A DNA stretch of 64,000 nt from Candidatus Peregrinibacteria bacterium. GTDB taxonomy: Bacteria; Patescibacteriota; Gracilibacteria; UBA1369; LOWO2-01-FULL-3. Position numbers and translations under genes: made by a program. This document shows positions 1 through 10,035 of this stretch, piece by piece. The notes below the pieces were generated by a model. The model did not search any database, was not told the origin of the DNA, and saw nothing but the letters and a program-made list of their open reading frames with translations. The DNA lies in assembly GCA_026395515.1 (NCBI GenBank), contig JAPLYN010000005.1, positions 423,521 through 487,520 of the forward strand, given 5' to 3'. Each line of letters starts with the position of its first letter. Position 1 is the first letter of the stretch.

Positions 1-1
1 C

Positions 2-1138
2 TTCGCGGAATTAATTACTGTTCTTGGTAAAGATAAGTTAGTTGAACGCAACCTAGATACCGCTATTTTTGATCTGAAAATTCCTAATTATCAGGGACTA
101 CAGGACAAGCTCGGTGGAACTGTAAAAATTATTAAACTTTGGAACAAAATTCCTCTTGAAGATACTCGTGCCGACAAGCTAGAAAAGCACATCAAGCCTC
201 ATCTGGAGGAGATCTTCACTGACCACAAAGGCAAAATAAATTTCGCCGTTTCCACCCTAAGTTTCAATAATCCTAAAGAGATTAATATCAAACAAATCTT
301 AAATTTTTCTAAATTAATTCTAAAATCTTTAGGATTGAACAGTCGTTTCGTAAATAAAAACTTCGAAAACACTAAGCCGTCGACTATTTACGCAGCTCAT
401 GTACTAGAAAAAGGTATCGATATTAATATCATCAAAGGAAACGAAGACATTTTCATCGGTGAAACTGTTGCTATCCAAGATATAGACAAGTACAGCAAAC
501 GCGATTACGACAAGCCTTGGCGCGACGCTAAAGTAGGAATGCTTCCACCAAAGGTAGCTCAGATTATGGTGAATCTTGCTGGAGCAAATACTAAATCTAT
601 TTATGATCCATTCTGCGGTACTGGTAGTACTTTGGTAGAAGGATTATTGATGGGCAAAGACGTCGTCGGTTCCGACATCGATCAGAGAATGATTGATTAC
701 TCTGAAGGAAATGCTAGATGGACTGAACAAGAATTCCAAACTAAAAACGTTTATAGAGTTTTCACTAAAGACGCACGCTTCCTTACAAAAGAAGATTTGC
801 CAGAAAAAGTGGACGCAATTATCACTGAAGGATACCTTAGCGAACCTGTAAGCCGCTTACCTGCTCCAGAAATTAGACAAAAAGTTTTCCGTGAATTGGC
901 TAATTTACATTTGAATTGGCTCACCGCTATCCACCGAATCACCCCAAAGAACTGCAAGGTGGTGATGTGTGTGGCCGGTTTCAGGAAGAATAACGACAAA
1001 TACCACCCAGAATACGAATTCCTACCTAGGTTCAACGATTTAGTCCAAGAAACAGGCTACAGAGTCGTTGCCAGCTACATCTACGATAGACCAGACCAAA
1101 TCGTAGTAAGAGAAATTAAGGTTTTGGAGAAGCTATAG
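2..1138 (+). CDS. TRM11/THUMP-like RNA (guanine-N2) methyltransferase family protein, 5'-truncated at window edge
   Basis: The frame is open from base 2 through the listed TTG start at 335; SAM motif DPFCGTGSTLVEGLLMG; THUMP-type N-terminal region read upstream of 335. The 335 start is an artefact of the window edge. Confidence 0.75.
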   Translation, partial: FAELITVLGKDKLVERNLDTAIFDLKIPNYQGLQDKLGGTVKIIKLWNKIPLEDTRADKLEKHIKPHLEEIFTDHKGKINFAVSTLSFNNPKEINIKQILNFSKLILKSLGLNSRFVNKNFENTKPSTIYAAHVLEKGIDINIIKGNEDIFIGETVAIQDIDKYSKRDYDKPWRDAKVGMLPPKVAQIMVNLAGANTKSIYDPFCGTGSTLVEGLLMGKDVVGSDIDQRMIDYSEGNARWTEQEFQTKNVYRVFTKDARFLTKEDLPEKVDAIITEGYLSEPVSRLPAPEIRQKVFRELANLHLNWLTAIHRITPKNCKVVMCVAGFRKNNDKYHPEYEFLPRFNDLVQETGYRVVASYIYDRPDQIVVREIKVLEKL

Positions 1139-1532
1139 ATTTAAGAGCGCGTTTTCCAATCTTTGTCCCTATTAAGGCTCCAGCAGTCCAAAGAGTTGGC
1201 GACGCTGCTAATAAACTAGCTCCAGCACCCATGGCCGCCAAAGCTTTTACTTCTGTATCTCCCGGACAGATTATGTAAGCCCCAGCACCAACTGCAATAG
1301 CCTTTCCTCCATTGTAAATTAGTAGTCCTGGAATTCCCAATTTGCTAACCAAATCACGCACTTTACCAGCAATTCTTAAGGATTTTGGAGAGCTTTTCAA
1401 GGCATTCTCCATCGCCACATCGAGCTCCTCCTCTGTCACACCTTCATAGGCAGAAAAACGTCGTTCCAAAAGCTCCAAAGCCTCCTCATCCGGCTGAGTC
1501 TCCCAATCTATTTTATGCTCACTCAAATCCAT
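1116..1532 (-). CDS. hypothetical protein with hydrophobic C-terminal half
   Basis: 138-aa ORF with ATG; acidic N-terminus, Gly/Ala-rich hydrophobic segments; 23-nt convergent overlap with the preceding CDS. Confidence 0.6.
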   Translation of the reverse strand: MDLSEHKIDWETQPDEEALELLERRFSAYEGVTEEELDVAMENALKSSPKSLRIAGKVRDLVSKLGIPGLLIYNGGKAIAVGAGAYIICPGDTEVKALAAMGAGASLLAASPTLWTAGALIGTKIGKRALKSIASPKP

Positions 1533-1580
1533 TTCAATGGGTCAGTTTCTAAAAATTGTTACATAAATATCAAAATAACA

Positions 1581-1609
1581 TTGAAATATCAATACTCCTT
1601 ACGTATATT
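1581..1609 (+). promoter_or_regulatory. sigma70-like promoter for tRNA-Asn (TTGAAA-N17-TATATT)
   Basis: -35 at 1581-1586, -10 at 1604-1609, 17-nt spacer, 40 nt upstream of the tRNA. Confidence 0.6.
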
Positions 1610-1648
1610 GTCCCTGTTCGAAGGGCCCAGAAGGCCCAAATCTAACAC

Positions 1649-1723
1649 TCCCGAGTAGCGCAGCGGTAGCGCAGCTCGCTGTTAACGAGTTGGTCGACAG
1701 TTCGAATCTGTCCTCGGGAGCCA
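1649..1723 (+). tRNA. tRNA-Asn (anticodon GTT), CCA encoded
   Basis: Acceptor TCCCGAG/CTCGGGA, anticodon loop CTGTTAA, T-loop TTCGAAT, terminal G-CCA. Confidence 0.95.
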
Positions 1724-1906
1724 GTTTTCATTTCAGTACTATCTATACCCTGGCTGACTTTTCACTATTTGAAGATCCAATTTCCCTTGTAACTCTGGAG
1801 AAACTTTCTTTTTAAGCTCCATCGCTTTCTCATATATAGCTTCACCACCATAAGATCTAGCAAGATTTATCGACAAACTCACAAGCAGAGGCATATGAGT
1901 TTCAAT

Positions 1907-2362
1907 TTACTGAGAATTAAGATCACCACGCGCTAACTCAGCCTCTACCAAATTCATTCTAGTAACACACTCAGTAGAGATAAGATATCCAGCAAAAGCC
2001 TCAATTTCTGCAGGAGCCTCTTCTCCTTGCATGTAATAACCAGAAGCCACCTCCAAAATACGCTGAGACTGTCTTTTGCTATCCGCTAAACTTATCTCAG
2101 GCTTTGAAGCAATCTCGACGGCAGCATTAATTGTATTTAGATCAGTAGGATCAACAGGTCCACGCTCAAGAAACGAAGCAACCCCACCTAAAACAACTGC
2201 CTTAGAAAAATTTCCACTTTCCAATAAAGTTGCATATTTTGTCTCAGCAGCAATCACAGGAGTTTCAGCATATTGCGCTTGAGGCTTCGCCTCTACACTA
2301 GCCACAACTTCACCTTCCTGCTTAGCTTCTACACTACCCTTAGGATCTTTTGATAAAATCAT
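1907..2362 (-). CDS. hypothetical protein
   Basis: 151-aa ORF, ATG start, isolated by intergenic gaps. Confidence 0.6.
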   Translation of the reverse strand: MILSKDPKGSVEAKQEGEVVASVEAKPQAQYAETPVIAAETKYATLLESGNFSKAVVLGGVASFLERGPVDPTDLNTINAAVEIASKPEISLADSKRQSQRILEVASGYYMQGEEAPAEIEAFAGYLISTECVTRMNLVEAELARGDLNSQ

Positions 2363-2444
2363 AAATATTGTTTAAATTATCCTAAATTATACACTATTTT
2401 ACCAAAAACGGCTATTCTATAATCAAGAAAATCACCCACTCCCA

Positions 2445-2747
2445 ATGCAAGATTGCGAATACAAAATAACGGCTAAAGTATGGCTATATCCCGGCCTGGC
2501 CGCTTGGCACTTTATCACCATCCCACCAAAAGAATCCAAAGAGATAACCTCTCATTTTAGCGCATTAAAAAGAGGCTGGGGATCGCTTCGTGTCAGCATA
2601 ACAATAGGCGAAACTAGCTGGGACACCTCGATTTTTCCAGATAAAAAACGTGGCGGCTACCTTTTGCCACTCAAAAAAGAAGTTCGCAAAAAAGAAAAAA
2701 TCAGCAATGGAGACACTCTCACTTTTTTACTTAAAATTAAGCTTTAA
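2445..2747 (+). CDS. DUF1905 domain protein
   Basis: YKITAKVWLYPGLAAWHFITIPPKESKEI...GWGSLRVSITIGETSWDTSIFPDKKRGGYLLPLKKEVRKKEKI pattern. Confidence 0.8.
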   Translation: MQDCEYKITAKVWLYPGLAAWHFITIPPKESKEITSHFSALKRGWGSLRVSITIGETSWDTSIFPDKKRGGYLLPLKKEVRKKEKISNGDTLTFLLKIKL

Positions 2748-2803
2748 AGCCCTCAACCAAGAATAAGTACCCAAAGTGAAGAGAAAATGCTATACTCCTG
2801 CCC

Positions 2804-4120
2804 ATGAATGAAATATTTCCCGAAATTGGCATAATAGTACTTCTTATCCTTATGAACGCCTTCTTTTCCGGCACGGAAATGGCGCTTATTTCTCTAAGAA
2901 AAACTAGGATCAAAGAATTAGTAAAAAAAGGTAATAGAAAAGCCATTCTAGCCGAAAAAATTCTCAGCAATCCTGAAAAATTTTTAGCAACAATACAGGT
3001 TGGAATTACCTTAATTAGCACTATCGCTTCAGCATATGCCGGAGCCAGTATTTCCAAAATAATTAGTCCATTATTAGAAGCATCTTCTTGGTCATTTATT
3101 TCAGAAAATGCTTCAACCATTAGCTTCACTATAATTGTTATCGGAATCACCTACTTGAGCATCGTCTTGGGTGAATTGGTTCCAAAATCTCTTGGAATTA
3201 AATACTCAGAAAAATTCTCACTTTTCTCAGCTTATCCAATATATTTTCTTTCCAGAATATTCTCCCCAATTACAAAATTTTTAACTATATCCAGCAACGC
3301 AATTTTGAAAATCTTCGGAGATCAAACAAGCTTCAGCGAAGCAAAAATAACCGAAGAAGAATTGCGCACAATTCTCTACGAAAGCCACAAAGCCGGAACT
3401 ATCAAAAAACACGAACACGAAATTCTAGATAACATCTTCGATTTTTCAGATATTGCAGTAGAACAAATCATGACACCATTCTCCAAGATTTTCGCTGTCG
3501 ACATCAATGAACCAAATGAAAAAAACATCGAAGCCATCATTGAATCCGGCTATACCAGAATCCCAGTTTACAAAGATAAAATAGACAATATTCTTGGTGT
3601 CTTAAACATCAAAGATTTACTTAGAGAACTACGCAAAAATCCAGACTTTCATAAAATAGAAGATCTCATCACTAAAACCCGTTTCGTCCCTAACACTCAA
3701 CGTATCAGTGACCTTTTAAAGAAATTCCAAAAGGAGAAAAAAGCCATTGCCATCGTAACAGATGAGCACGGCGACGTTGACGGATTAATTACAATTGAAG
3801 ATATTTTAGAAGAAATTGTTGGGGATATCGACGACGAAAATGACGAAAAAAATAAATTCATCATCTCTCAAAAAGACGGCATTTATGAAGTCGAAGGAAG
3901 CTCAAGTATCGTAGACTTCAATCGCTACTTCAATACTAATTTACCTGAAGATGAAGCCTATACTACCATTTCAGGCATTATATTGGAGAAGCTTGAAAGC
4001 ATTCCGGAAGTAGGAACAAAAACGACTATCGATAATTTAGAATTCACTATAAAAGAAAAAACTGAACGCGCCATAAAAGTAGTAACAGTCAAAAAACTCT
4101 CTCCGGAGACTGTTGCCTAA
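2804..4120 (+). CDS. HlyC/CorC family protein (DUF21 + CBS pair + CorC_HlyC)
   Basis: MNAFFSGTEMALIS, GELVPKSLGI, IMTPFSKIFAV, DEHGDVDGLITIEDILEEIVGDIDDE. Confidence 0.93.
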   Translation: MNEIFPEIGIIVLLILMNAFFSGTEMALISLRKTRIKELVKKGNRKAILAEKILSNPEKFLATIQVGITLISTIASAYAGASISKIISPLLEASSWSFISENASTISFTIIVIGITYLSIVLGELVPKSLGIKYSEKFSLFSAYPIYFLSRIFSPITKFLTISSNAILKIFGDQTSFSEAKITEEELRTILYESHKAGTIKKHEHEILDNIFDFSDIAVEQIMTPFSKIFAVDINEPNEKNIEAIIESGYTRIPVYKDKIDNILGVLNIKDLLRELRKNPDFHKIEDLITKTRFVPNTQRISDLLKKFQKEKKAIAIVTDEHGDVDGLITIEDILEEIVGDIDDENDEKNKFIISQKDGIYEVEGSSSIVDFNRYFNTNLPEDEAYTTISGIILEKLESIPEVGTKTTIDNLEFTIKEKTERAIKVVTVKKLSPETVA

Positions 4121-4160
4121 ACGTAAACTAGTCTGCTAAAATCGAGGCCATTAAGCGCCT

Positions 4161-5030
4161 ATGCAAAATAAATTCCACCTAACCAAGACAGATATCGCCA
4201 TCTTTTCTCTGGCAACTTTAGTCATTATTATTGGCATCATTTTTTGCATAACACCTACAGCCTACACAAAAGCATCAGTAACCCAATTACCAGAAAGCGC
4301 CGATCCAGTACCTCCCACCATAGCACCAACCCCAGCCACTTCAGACAATTTCTACGCTCCAATTCTGATGTATCATCACATCAGCGACACTCTTCCAATG
4401 GGACCATACGTCATCAGGACAGCCGTATTTGACAATCAAATGAATTGGTTAAAAAACAACAACTACCACGTCATCCCATATTCTCAATTCTACGAAGCCC
4501 TAACCACTAAGACTACTCTTCCAGAAAAACCAGTCGTGCTCACTTTTGATGATAATGACAAAGACCAATATGAAAATGCCCTACCAATACTCAAAAAATA
4601 TGATTACAAAGCTATATTTTTCATTCCAACAGCTTACGTAAACAAAAGAGGAGGAGTAATGACCTGGGACATGCTCAAGGAATTGCTAAACGAAGGAATG
4701 GAAATCGGCGCCCATTCATCCACTCACCCCGACCTAAGAGTAATTCCTAGAAAACAACTTTACGACGAAGAACTAATTGGAAGTAAAAAAATTCTAGAAG
4801 AAAAACTCGGTATCTCAATTAAATATTTTGCCTATCCAGGCGGAGCAAAATCAAAAAAAGTCGTACAAGCAGTAAAGGACACAGGATTTTTATCTGCAGT
4901 TACAACTATCTACGATCCAAACCATACCTACAAAGATAACCCACTGCTAATTTCTCGTATATACGTAGGAAACAGTATGGAAAATTTCGTAGATTTCATA
5001 AATGGCAGAAATCTCTACAAATCTCACTGA
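4161..5030 (+). CDS. polysaccharide deacetylase (NodB-like), membrane-anchored
   Basis: N-terminal TM, MYHHIS, LTFDDN, GAHSSTHPDL, FAYPGG. Confidence 0.9.
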   Translation: MQNKFHLTKTDIAIFSLATLVIIIGIIFCITPTAYTKASVTQLPESADPVPPTIAPTPATSDNFYAPILMYHHISDTLPMGPYVIRTAVFDNQMNWLKNNNYHVIPYSQFYEALTTKTTLPEKPVVLTFDDNDKDQYENALPILKKYDYKAIFFIPTAYVNKRGGVMTWDMLKELLNEGMEIGAHSSTHPDLRVIPRKQLYDEELIGSKKILEEKLGISIKYFAYPGGAKSKKVVQAVKDTGFLSAVTTIYDPNHTYKDNPLLISRIYVGNSMENFVDFINGRNLYKSH

Positions 5031-5032
5031 TA

Positions 5033-5971
5033 TTAAGATTCATTAAAGCAAACTCTAAAGGTAGTTCCCCTACCCTCTTCACTTTTCACTGAAATAATAG
5101 CTTTATGTAAATAAGCAATTTCCTTAACTATAGACAAACCTAAACCAACACCGCCACGAGCTTCTGAAGACTTGCCAGCAACTCCCTGATAGAAAGGCTC
5201 GAAAATATGAGCCAAATCCTCATCACTAATTCCAGGACCATTATCTATTACTAATAAACACACCTTCTTTAATTCATTTTTAATCTGAATTTTCACCAAT
5301 CCACCTTCACTCATATAGGAAATGGAATTTTTCAAAAGATTCACCACCAATTCATGTAAAGCTACAGCATTACCACTTATCTTTTCTTCGGTTTCATTTT
5401 CAATGACAACTTTTATATTTTTCTTCTCAGCAAATGAACTTAACAAATCCTTCGCTTCATTTGCAATTTCAGACAAAGAAATTTTAGACATCATCAATGA
5501 CTTTCTACGATTGCTAATCTTAGAAAAATCCAAAAGAAAATTTATTATATCTGACAAACGCTTAGTTTCCTCCAAATTATCTTGAAGAATTTCCTCAACT
5601 CTTTCAGTAGTTAAGCTCTCTTTTTTACGTAAAGCTACCTCCAATCCATTTTGCATTACTGCTAAAGGTGTGCGCAATTGATGAGAAACTGTAGACGCAA
5701 AATTTTTCTGTAATTCACTTGATCGACGAAGAGATCTCATTAAATAGGAAACGATAAAATAAGCAGAAAGAACAGATAGCAAAAGCCTTATCACACGTCC
5801 TACAAAAAGGGTATTTTGGACATCTTTAAAATCTTCAGCAATAGTTTCAATTTTTCCATGCAAAGCCACCTCATAAAAATCAATCTTAATCAAATTATCT
5901 ATATATCCACCAACAATTATAAAAACAAAAAGACTAACGACAAAAAATGAAATAGTAAGTTTCACTTTCAT
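5033..5971 (-). CDS. sensor histidine kinase (two TM, HisKA + HATPase)
   Basis: STVSHQLRTPLAVM H-box; VVNLLKNSISY N-box; DNGPGISDED; GVGLGLSIV. Start placed at MKVKLTISFF (5971) rather than 6061 to avoid a 65-nt overlap with the regulator. Confidence 0.92.
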   Translation of the reverse strand: MKVKLTISFFVVSLFVFIIVGGYIDNLIKIDFYEVALHGKIETIAEDFKDVQNTLFVGRVIRLLLSVLSAYFIVSYLMRSLRRSSELQKNFASTVSHQLRTPLAVMQNGLEVALRKKESLTTERVEEILQDNLEETKRLSDIINFLLDFSKISNRRKSLMMSKISLSEIANEAKDLLSSFAEKKNIKVVIENETEEKISGNAVALHELVVNLLKNSISYMSEGGLVKIQIKNELKKVCLLVIDNGPGISDEDLAHIFEPFYQGVAGKSSEARGGVGLGLSIVKEIAYLHKAIISVKSEEGRGTTFRVCFNES

Positions 5972-5996
5972 ATCCAAAAACTGATCCCTATGCAAT

Positions 5997-6671
5997 TTAT
6001 CTCTGAATCGAGTAACCAAATCCGCGCACAGTCCGTACAATTTTTTTGGAATATTTATCATCTATTTTACTTCTTAAATTACGAATATGAACATCTACTA
6101 CATTACTAAATCCAATATCTTCTTTAGGCCACAAATGCGCAAACAACTCTTCACGCGTCACAACTTTGCCATCACTCTCCATCAAATACTGCAAAATATC
6201 AAATTCTCTCATCGTCAGAGAAATCGCTTTATTTCCTCTATATACCAATCTTGAAGAAGGATCTAAACGCACATCGGCAACCACCATTTTCATATCCTTG
6301 ATTCCGGGAGAACGTCTATGTAAAGCCCTCACTCTCGCCACAAGCTCATCAAAAGAAAATGGTTTTGAAACAAAATCATCCACCCCACTATCCAAAGCCT
6401 TGATTACATCTTCCACAGTATCTAAAGCAGTAAGAGCTATAATTGGAACATTCACATTCTTTGAACGTAAATCTCTACAAAGCTCTAAACCACCCTTTCC
6501 AGGCAACATCAAATCCAATAAGAGCAAAGAACAATCTGATGACTTAGCAGACAATTTTCCTTCTGCACTTTCAGCCTCATAAAAAACACTTACTCCGTAT
6601 CCTTCAGATTCAAAACCCTCTTTCAAGGAATTTGCCAACTTTTTCTCATCCTCAACAATTGTAATATTCAT
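5997..6671 (-). CDS. OmpR/PhoB-family response regulator
   Basis: Receiver (DLMLPGKGG, KPFSFDEL) and winged-helix C-terminus (VVDVHIRNLRSKID...VRGFGYSI). Confidence 0.95.
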   Translation of the reverse strand: MNITIVEDEKKLANSLKEGFESEGYGVSVFYEAESAEGKLSAKSSDCSLLLLDLMLPGKGGLELCRDLRSKNVNVPIIALTALDTVEDVIKALDSGVDDFVSKPFSFDELVARVRALHRRSPGIKDMKMVVADVRLDPSSRLVYRGNKAISLTMREFDILQYLMESDGKVVTREELFAHLWPKEDIGFSNVVDVHIRNLRSKIDDKYSKKIVRTVRGFGYSIQR

Positions 6672-6693
6672 AAAAATAATATTAAAAATATTT

Positions 6694-7056
6694 CTAAACT
6701 TTTTTCAAAAATTCAGTTCTCAAAACAATAGCGGAACCTCCAAGCTTACAATCCACTTCTTCAACATTCCCGGTTAAACGAATACCAGTAACTTTTGTAC
6801 CTCTCTTAAATGTAGTCGAAGTTCCTCTCAAAGTAAGATCCTTTATCAAAACTACATCATCTCCATCACTTAATTGAGTGCCATTACTATCTTTCACCAC
6901 CAAAACATCCTCAGTCTCCTCTTTTTTCCCATGTTTCCCATCTGTACAATCACATTCCTCCAAAAGTTCATATTGATTCACGCAAGAATCAGTTTCACAA
7001 ATACCAGCTTCTTCAGAAACTCCACCACAACCTCCCAAACAAATATAATGCTTCAT
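6694..7056 (-). CDS. PhnA-domain zinc-ribbon protein
   Basis: Cys-rich N-terminus, then VVKDSNGTQLSDGDDVVLIKDLTLRGTSTTFKRGTKVTGIRL typical of PhnA. Confidence 0.85.
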   Translation of the reverse strand: MKHYICLGGCGGVSEEAGICETDSCVNQYELLEECDCTDGKHGKKEETEDVLVVKDSNGTQLSDGDDVVLIKDLTLRGTSTTFKRGTKVTGIRLTGNVEEVDCKLGGSAIVLRTEFLKKV

Positions 7057-7127
7057 TTTTTATGATTATAATACGCAACGAATATACACCTAGGACATCC
7101 CCTCGACAACTGAAGGAAAAAGCATAA

Positions 7128-7133
7128 TATAAT
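7128..7133 (+). promoter_or_regulatory. -10 element TATAAT; predicted leaderless ung transcript
   Basis: TATAAT ends 6 nt before the ATG at 7140. Confidence 0.5.
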
Positions 7134-7139
7134 TTGCAT

Positions 7140-7814
7140 ATGGCAGACGTAAAAATTCATCCATCCTGGAAGAAAGTTGTCGGCGAAGAATTCGACAAAG
7201 AATATTTCAAAAAACTCACTCAATTCGTTAAAAACGAATATTCCACAAAGACCACTTACCCTGAAGGAAAAAATATTTTCCGCGCTTTTGAATTATGTCC
7301 TTTTGAAGAAGTAAAAGTAGTAATAATTGGCCAAGATCCATATCACGGACCTAAACAAGCAAATGGACTTTGCTTTTCCGTAAATGATAAAATTCCACTT
7401 CCACCTTCTCTCCAAAACATTTACAAAGAAATCGAGACCGACCTCGTGGTAAAAAGACCTACAAAAGGAAATCTCGACAACTGGGCCCGCCAAGGAGTTT
7501 TACTTTTGAATGCCACCCTCACCGTCCGCGCCAACACACCGGGATCACATCAGAAACAAGGCTGGGAACAATTCACCGACGCCGTAATCAAAGCCATTTC
7601 CGACAAAAAAGAAAATATAGTTTTCTTACTTTGGGGAAAATATGCTCAAGATAAAGGAGTAATAATCGACCGCAAAAAACACCAGGTCCTCAGCGCACCA
7701 CACCCCTCACCATTCTCAGCGCACAGCGGATTCTTCGGCTGCAAACATTTCAGCAAAACAAATAAATATCTAGAATCAATCGGCGAAAAAGTAATTAATT
7801 GGACTATGTTATAA
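7140..7814 (+). CDS. ung: uracil-DNA glycosylase
   Basis: VVIIGQDPYHGPKQANGLCFSV; GVLLLNATLTV; APHPSPFSAHSGFFGC. ATG at 7140 preferred over TTG 7134. Confidence 0.97.
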   Translation: MADVKIHPSWKKVVGEEFDKEYFKKLTQFVKNEYSTKTTYPEGKNIFRAFELCPFEEVKVVIIGQDPYHGPKQANGLCFSVNDKIPLPPSLQNIYKEIETDLVVKRPTKGNLDNWARQGVLLLNATLTVRANTPGSHQKQGWEQFTDAVIKAISDKKENIVFLLWGKYAQDKGVIIDRKKHQVLSAPHPSPFSAHSGFFGCKHFSKTNKYLESIGEKVINWTML

Positions 7815-7839
7815 TCAAATCACCCTCTAAAAATTTTCT

Positions 7840-8316
7840 ATGAAACTTTCCAACCCTCTCAAAGCTGCAATCTGCATTATTGGCTGTGAAGCCGCCGGCA
7901 TGGTCGGTACGTTTTTCACTATAGCTGCCATTTCTACCTGGTATGTCACTCTCACAAAACCAGCTCTCAATCCACCAAATTGGATTTTCGGACCAGTATG
8001 GACCACTCTTTACGCACTGATGGGAATCGCTGCATTTTTAATTTGGAAAAAAGGAATTGAAAAAAAAGAAGTAAAAAGCGCTTTAGGAATATTTGGACTT
8101 CAGCTCATCTTAAATATGATTTGGACACCAATTTTCTTTGGTCTAAAAAACACTGGAGCAGCCTATGCAATTATAGTAGCAATGTGGTTCGCAATTATCT
8201 GCACCATGATTAAATTCTACAAAATTAATCGCACAGCAACTTACTTACTCATTCCATACATTCTCTGGGTAAGTTTCGCTGCATATTTGAATCTTTCAAT
8301 TTGGTTGTTGAATTAA
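7840..8316 (+). CDS. TspO/MBR family protein
   Basis: Five TM; WYVTLTKPALNPPNWIFGPVWTTLYALMGIAAFLIW. Confidence 0.93.
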   Translation: MKLSNPLKAAICIIGCEAAGMVGTFFTIAAISTWYVTLTKPALNPPNWIFGPVWTTLYALMGIAAFLIWKKGIEKKEVKSALGIFGLQLILNMIWTPIFFGLKNTGAAYAIIVAMWFAIICTMIKFYKINRTATYLLIPYILWVSFAAYLNLSIWLLN

Positions 8317-8382
8317 AAAAAATTCGCCATCGAGCTTGACAATTGCTAATTTTATACGTAAATTAGTCTTTTAAATAAAACC

Positions 8383-9987
8383 ATGTCCACATTTAGTGAA
8401 TTAGGATTAAATCCAGAAATTTTAAAAGCGCTTGAAGAGCTAGGATTTACTACGCCTACACCTATCCAAGAAAAAGCTATTCCCCGCCTTTTAAGTTCTC
8501 AAAAAGATTTAATCGCTCTAGCTCAAACCGGAACCGGAAAAACAGCTGCCTACAGCCTTCCAGTTCTTCAACAAATCGACGCTACGTCTCGTGAAACTCA
8601 AGCATTAATTCTTTGTCCTACACGTGAACTTTGCATCCAAATTACTAAAGACATCAGAAATTTCATCAAACACTCCAAAGGACTAGCTGTTGCTTCCATC
8701 TACGGAGGTGAAAGTGCCTACACTCAAATTCTCGCTTTAAGACAAGGCGCGCAAATTGTAGTAGGAACTCCAGGACGTGTTCTCGATCTTATTAAAAGAA
8801 AAAAACTCCTAATCGGAAATATCAAATGGCTCATCATCGATGAAGCTGATGAAATTCTCGATATGGGATTCAAGGAAGATTTAGATGCAATTCTATCTGG
8901 AACACCAGAAGAAAAACAAACCATGCTTTTCTCAGCTACTATGCCACGAAGCATTAGTATGATTGCTCATAAATACATGAAGGACGCCGACGAAATCCGT
9001 ATCGATAAAGACACTAAAGGTGCAGAAAAAGTTGAGCATAAATTTTATGTCGTGCAGAGCAAAGACAGATACGAAGCACTACGCCGTATTGCAGATATGA
9101 ATCCATCAATTTACGGAATCATTTTCTGTCGTACCAGAATAGAAACACAACAAGTTGCCGATCAGTTAATCCAAGATAATTATTCCGCTGAAGCAATTCA
9201 CGGTGATATTTCTCAGCAACAGCGTACAAATATCATGGAGAGATTCAGAAAGAGACAAATTCAATTACTTATCGCTACTGACGTTGCCGCTCGTGGTATC
9301 GATGTAGACGATTTGACGCATATTATTAACTATCAGCTACCTGACAGCATTGAAACCTACGTACACCGCAGCGGACGTACGGGAAGAGCAGGCAAAAGCG
9401 GAGAATCTCTTTCTATCGTACATGCTAGAGAGTTAAGAAAAATCAGCGCTTTGGAACACAAAGTTGGAAAAAAATTCACAAAAGCAACAGTTCCATCAGT
9501 TCAAGATATCTGCCAGAATCAAATTCTACATTTCGTAGAAGGATTCATTAATACTGAAGTAAACGAAGAAAAAATTGGTAAATTCTTACCAGCAATTAGT
9601 GAAAAATTAGCAGACTTTGATCGTGAAAAATTGATCAAACATTTTGTTTCTATGAACTTTAATAGCTTCTTAGATTCATACGAAAAAGCTGCAGATATCA
9701 ATGCTGCCGGTCGTACAAATGATCGTCCTTTGAGAGAGAAGAATCCGAATATGAAATTCAGCAAATTCAGAATAGAAGTAGGCCGCAAAGACGGATTTGG
9801 AATCAAAGAAATGTTCTCTTTAATCAATAGCGATCGTCGCACCAAAGGCGCAGAGATCGGCCAAATCAATATCTTCGACATTTACACAGAATTCGAATTA
9901 GATCAAAGCTACGAACAAGCAGCACTTTCCGGCTTCAGAAACATCACATTCAGAAGACAGCCGCTTGATATAATCATAATTAAATAA
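8383..9987 (+). CDS. DEAD-box ATP-dependent RNA helicase with DbpA-like C-terminal RNA-binding domain
   Basis: AQTGTGKT, PTRELC, DEAD, SAT, ARGIDVDDL, HRSGRTGRAG. Confidence 0.96.
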   Translation: MSTFSELGLNPEILKALEELGFTTPTPIQEKAIPRLLSSQKDLIALAQTGTGKTAAYSLPVLQQIDATSRETQALILCPTRELCIQITKDIRNFIKHSKGLAVASIYGGESAYTQILALRQGAQIVVGTPGRVLDLIKRKKLLIGNIKWLIIDEADEILDMGFKEDLDAILSGTPEEKQTMLFSATMPRSISMIAHKYMKDADEIRIDKDTKGAEKVEHKFYVVQSKDRYEALRRIADMNPSIYGIIFCRTRIETQQVADQLIQDNYSAEAIHGDISQQQRTNIMERFRKRQIQLLIATDVAARGIDVDDLTHIINYQLPDSIETYVHRSGRTGRAGKSGESLSIVHARELRKISALEHKVGKKFTKATVPSVQDICQNQILHFVEGFINTEVNEEKIGKFLPAISEKLADFDREKLIKHFVSMNFNSFLDSYEKAADINAAGRTNDRPLREKNPNMKFSKFRIEVGRKDGFGIKEMFSLINSDRRTKGAEIGQINIFDIYTEFELDQSYEQAALSGFRNITFRRQPLDIIIIK

Positions 9988-10029
9988 TCACCCACAGATA
10001 TTATCGGTGGATGATCATTTGATTTTTTT
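9987..10029 (+). terminator. probable intrinsic terminator between convergent genes
   Basis: ATCA(C)CCAC ... GTGG(A)TGAT stem followed by a T-rich tract. Confidence 0.45.
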
Positions 10030-10035
10030 ATATAC

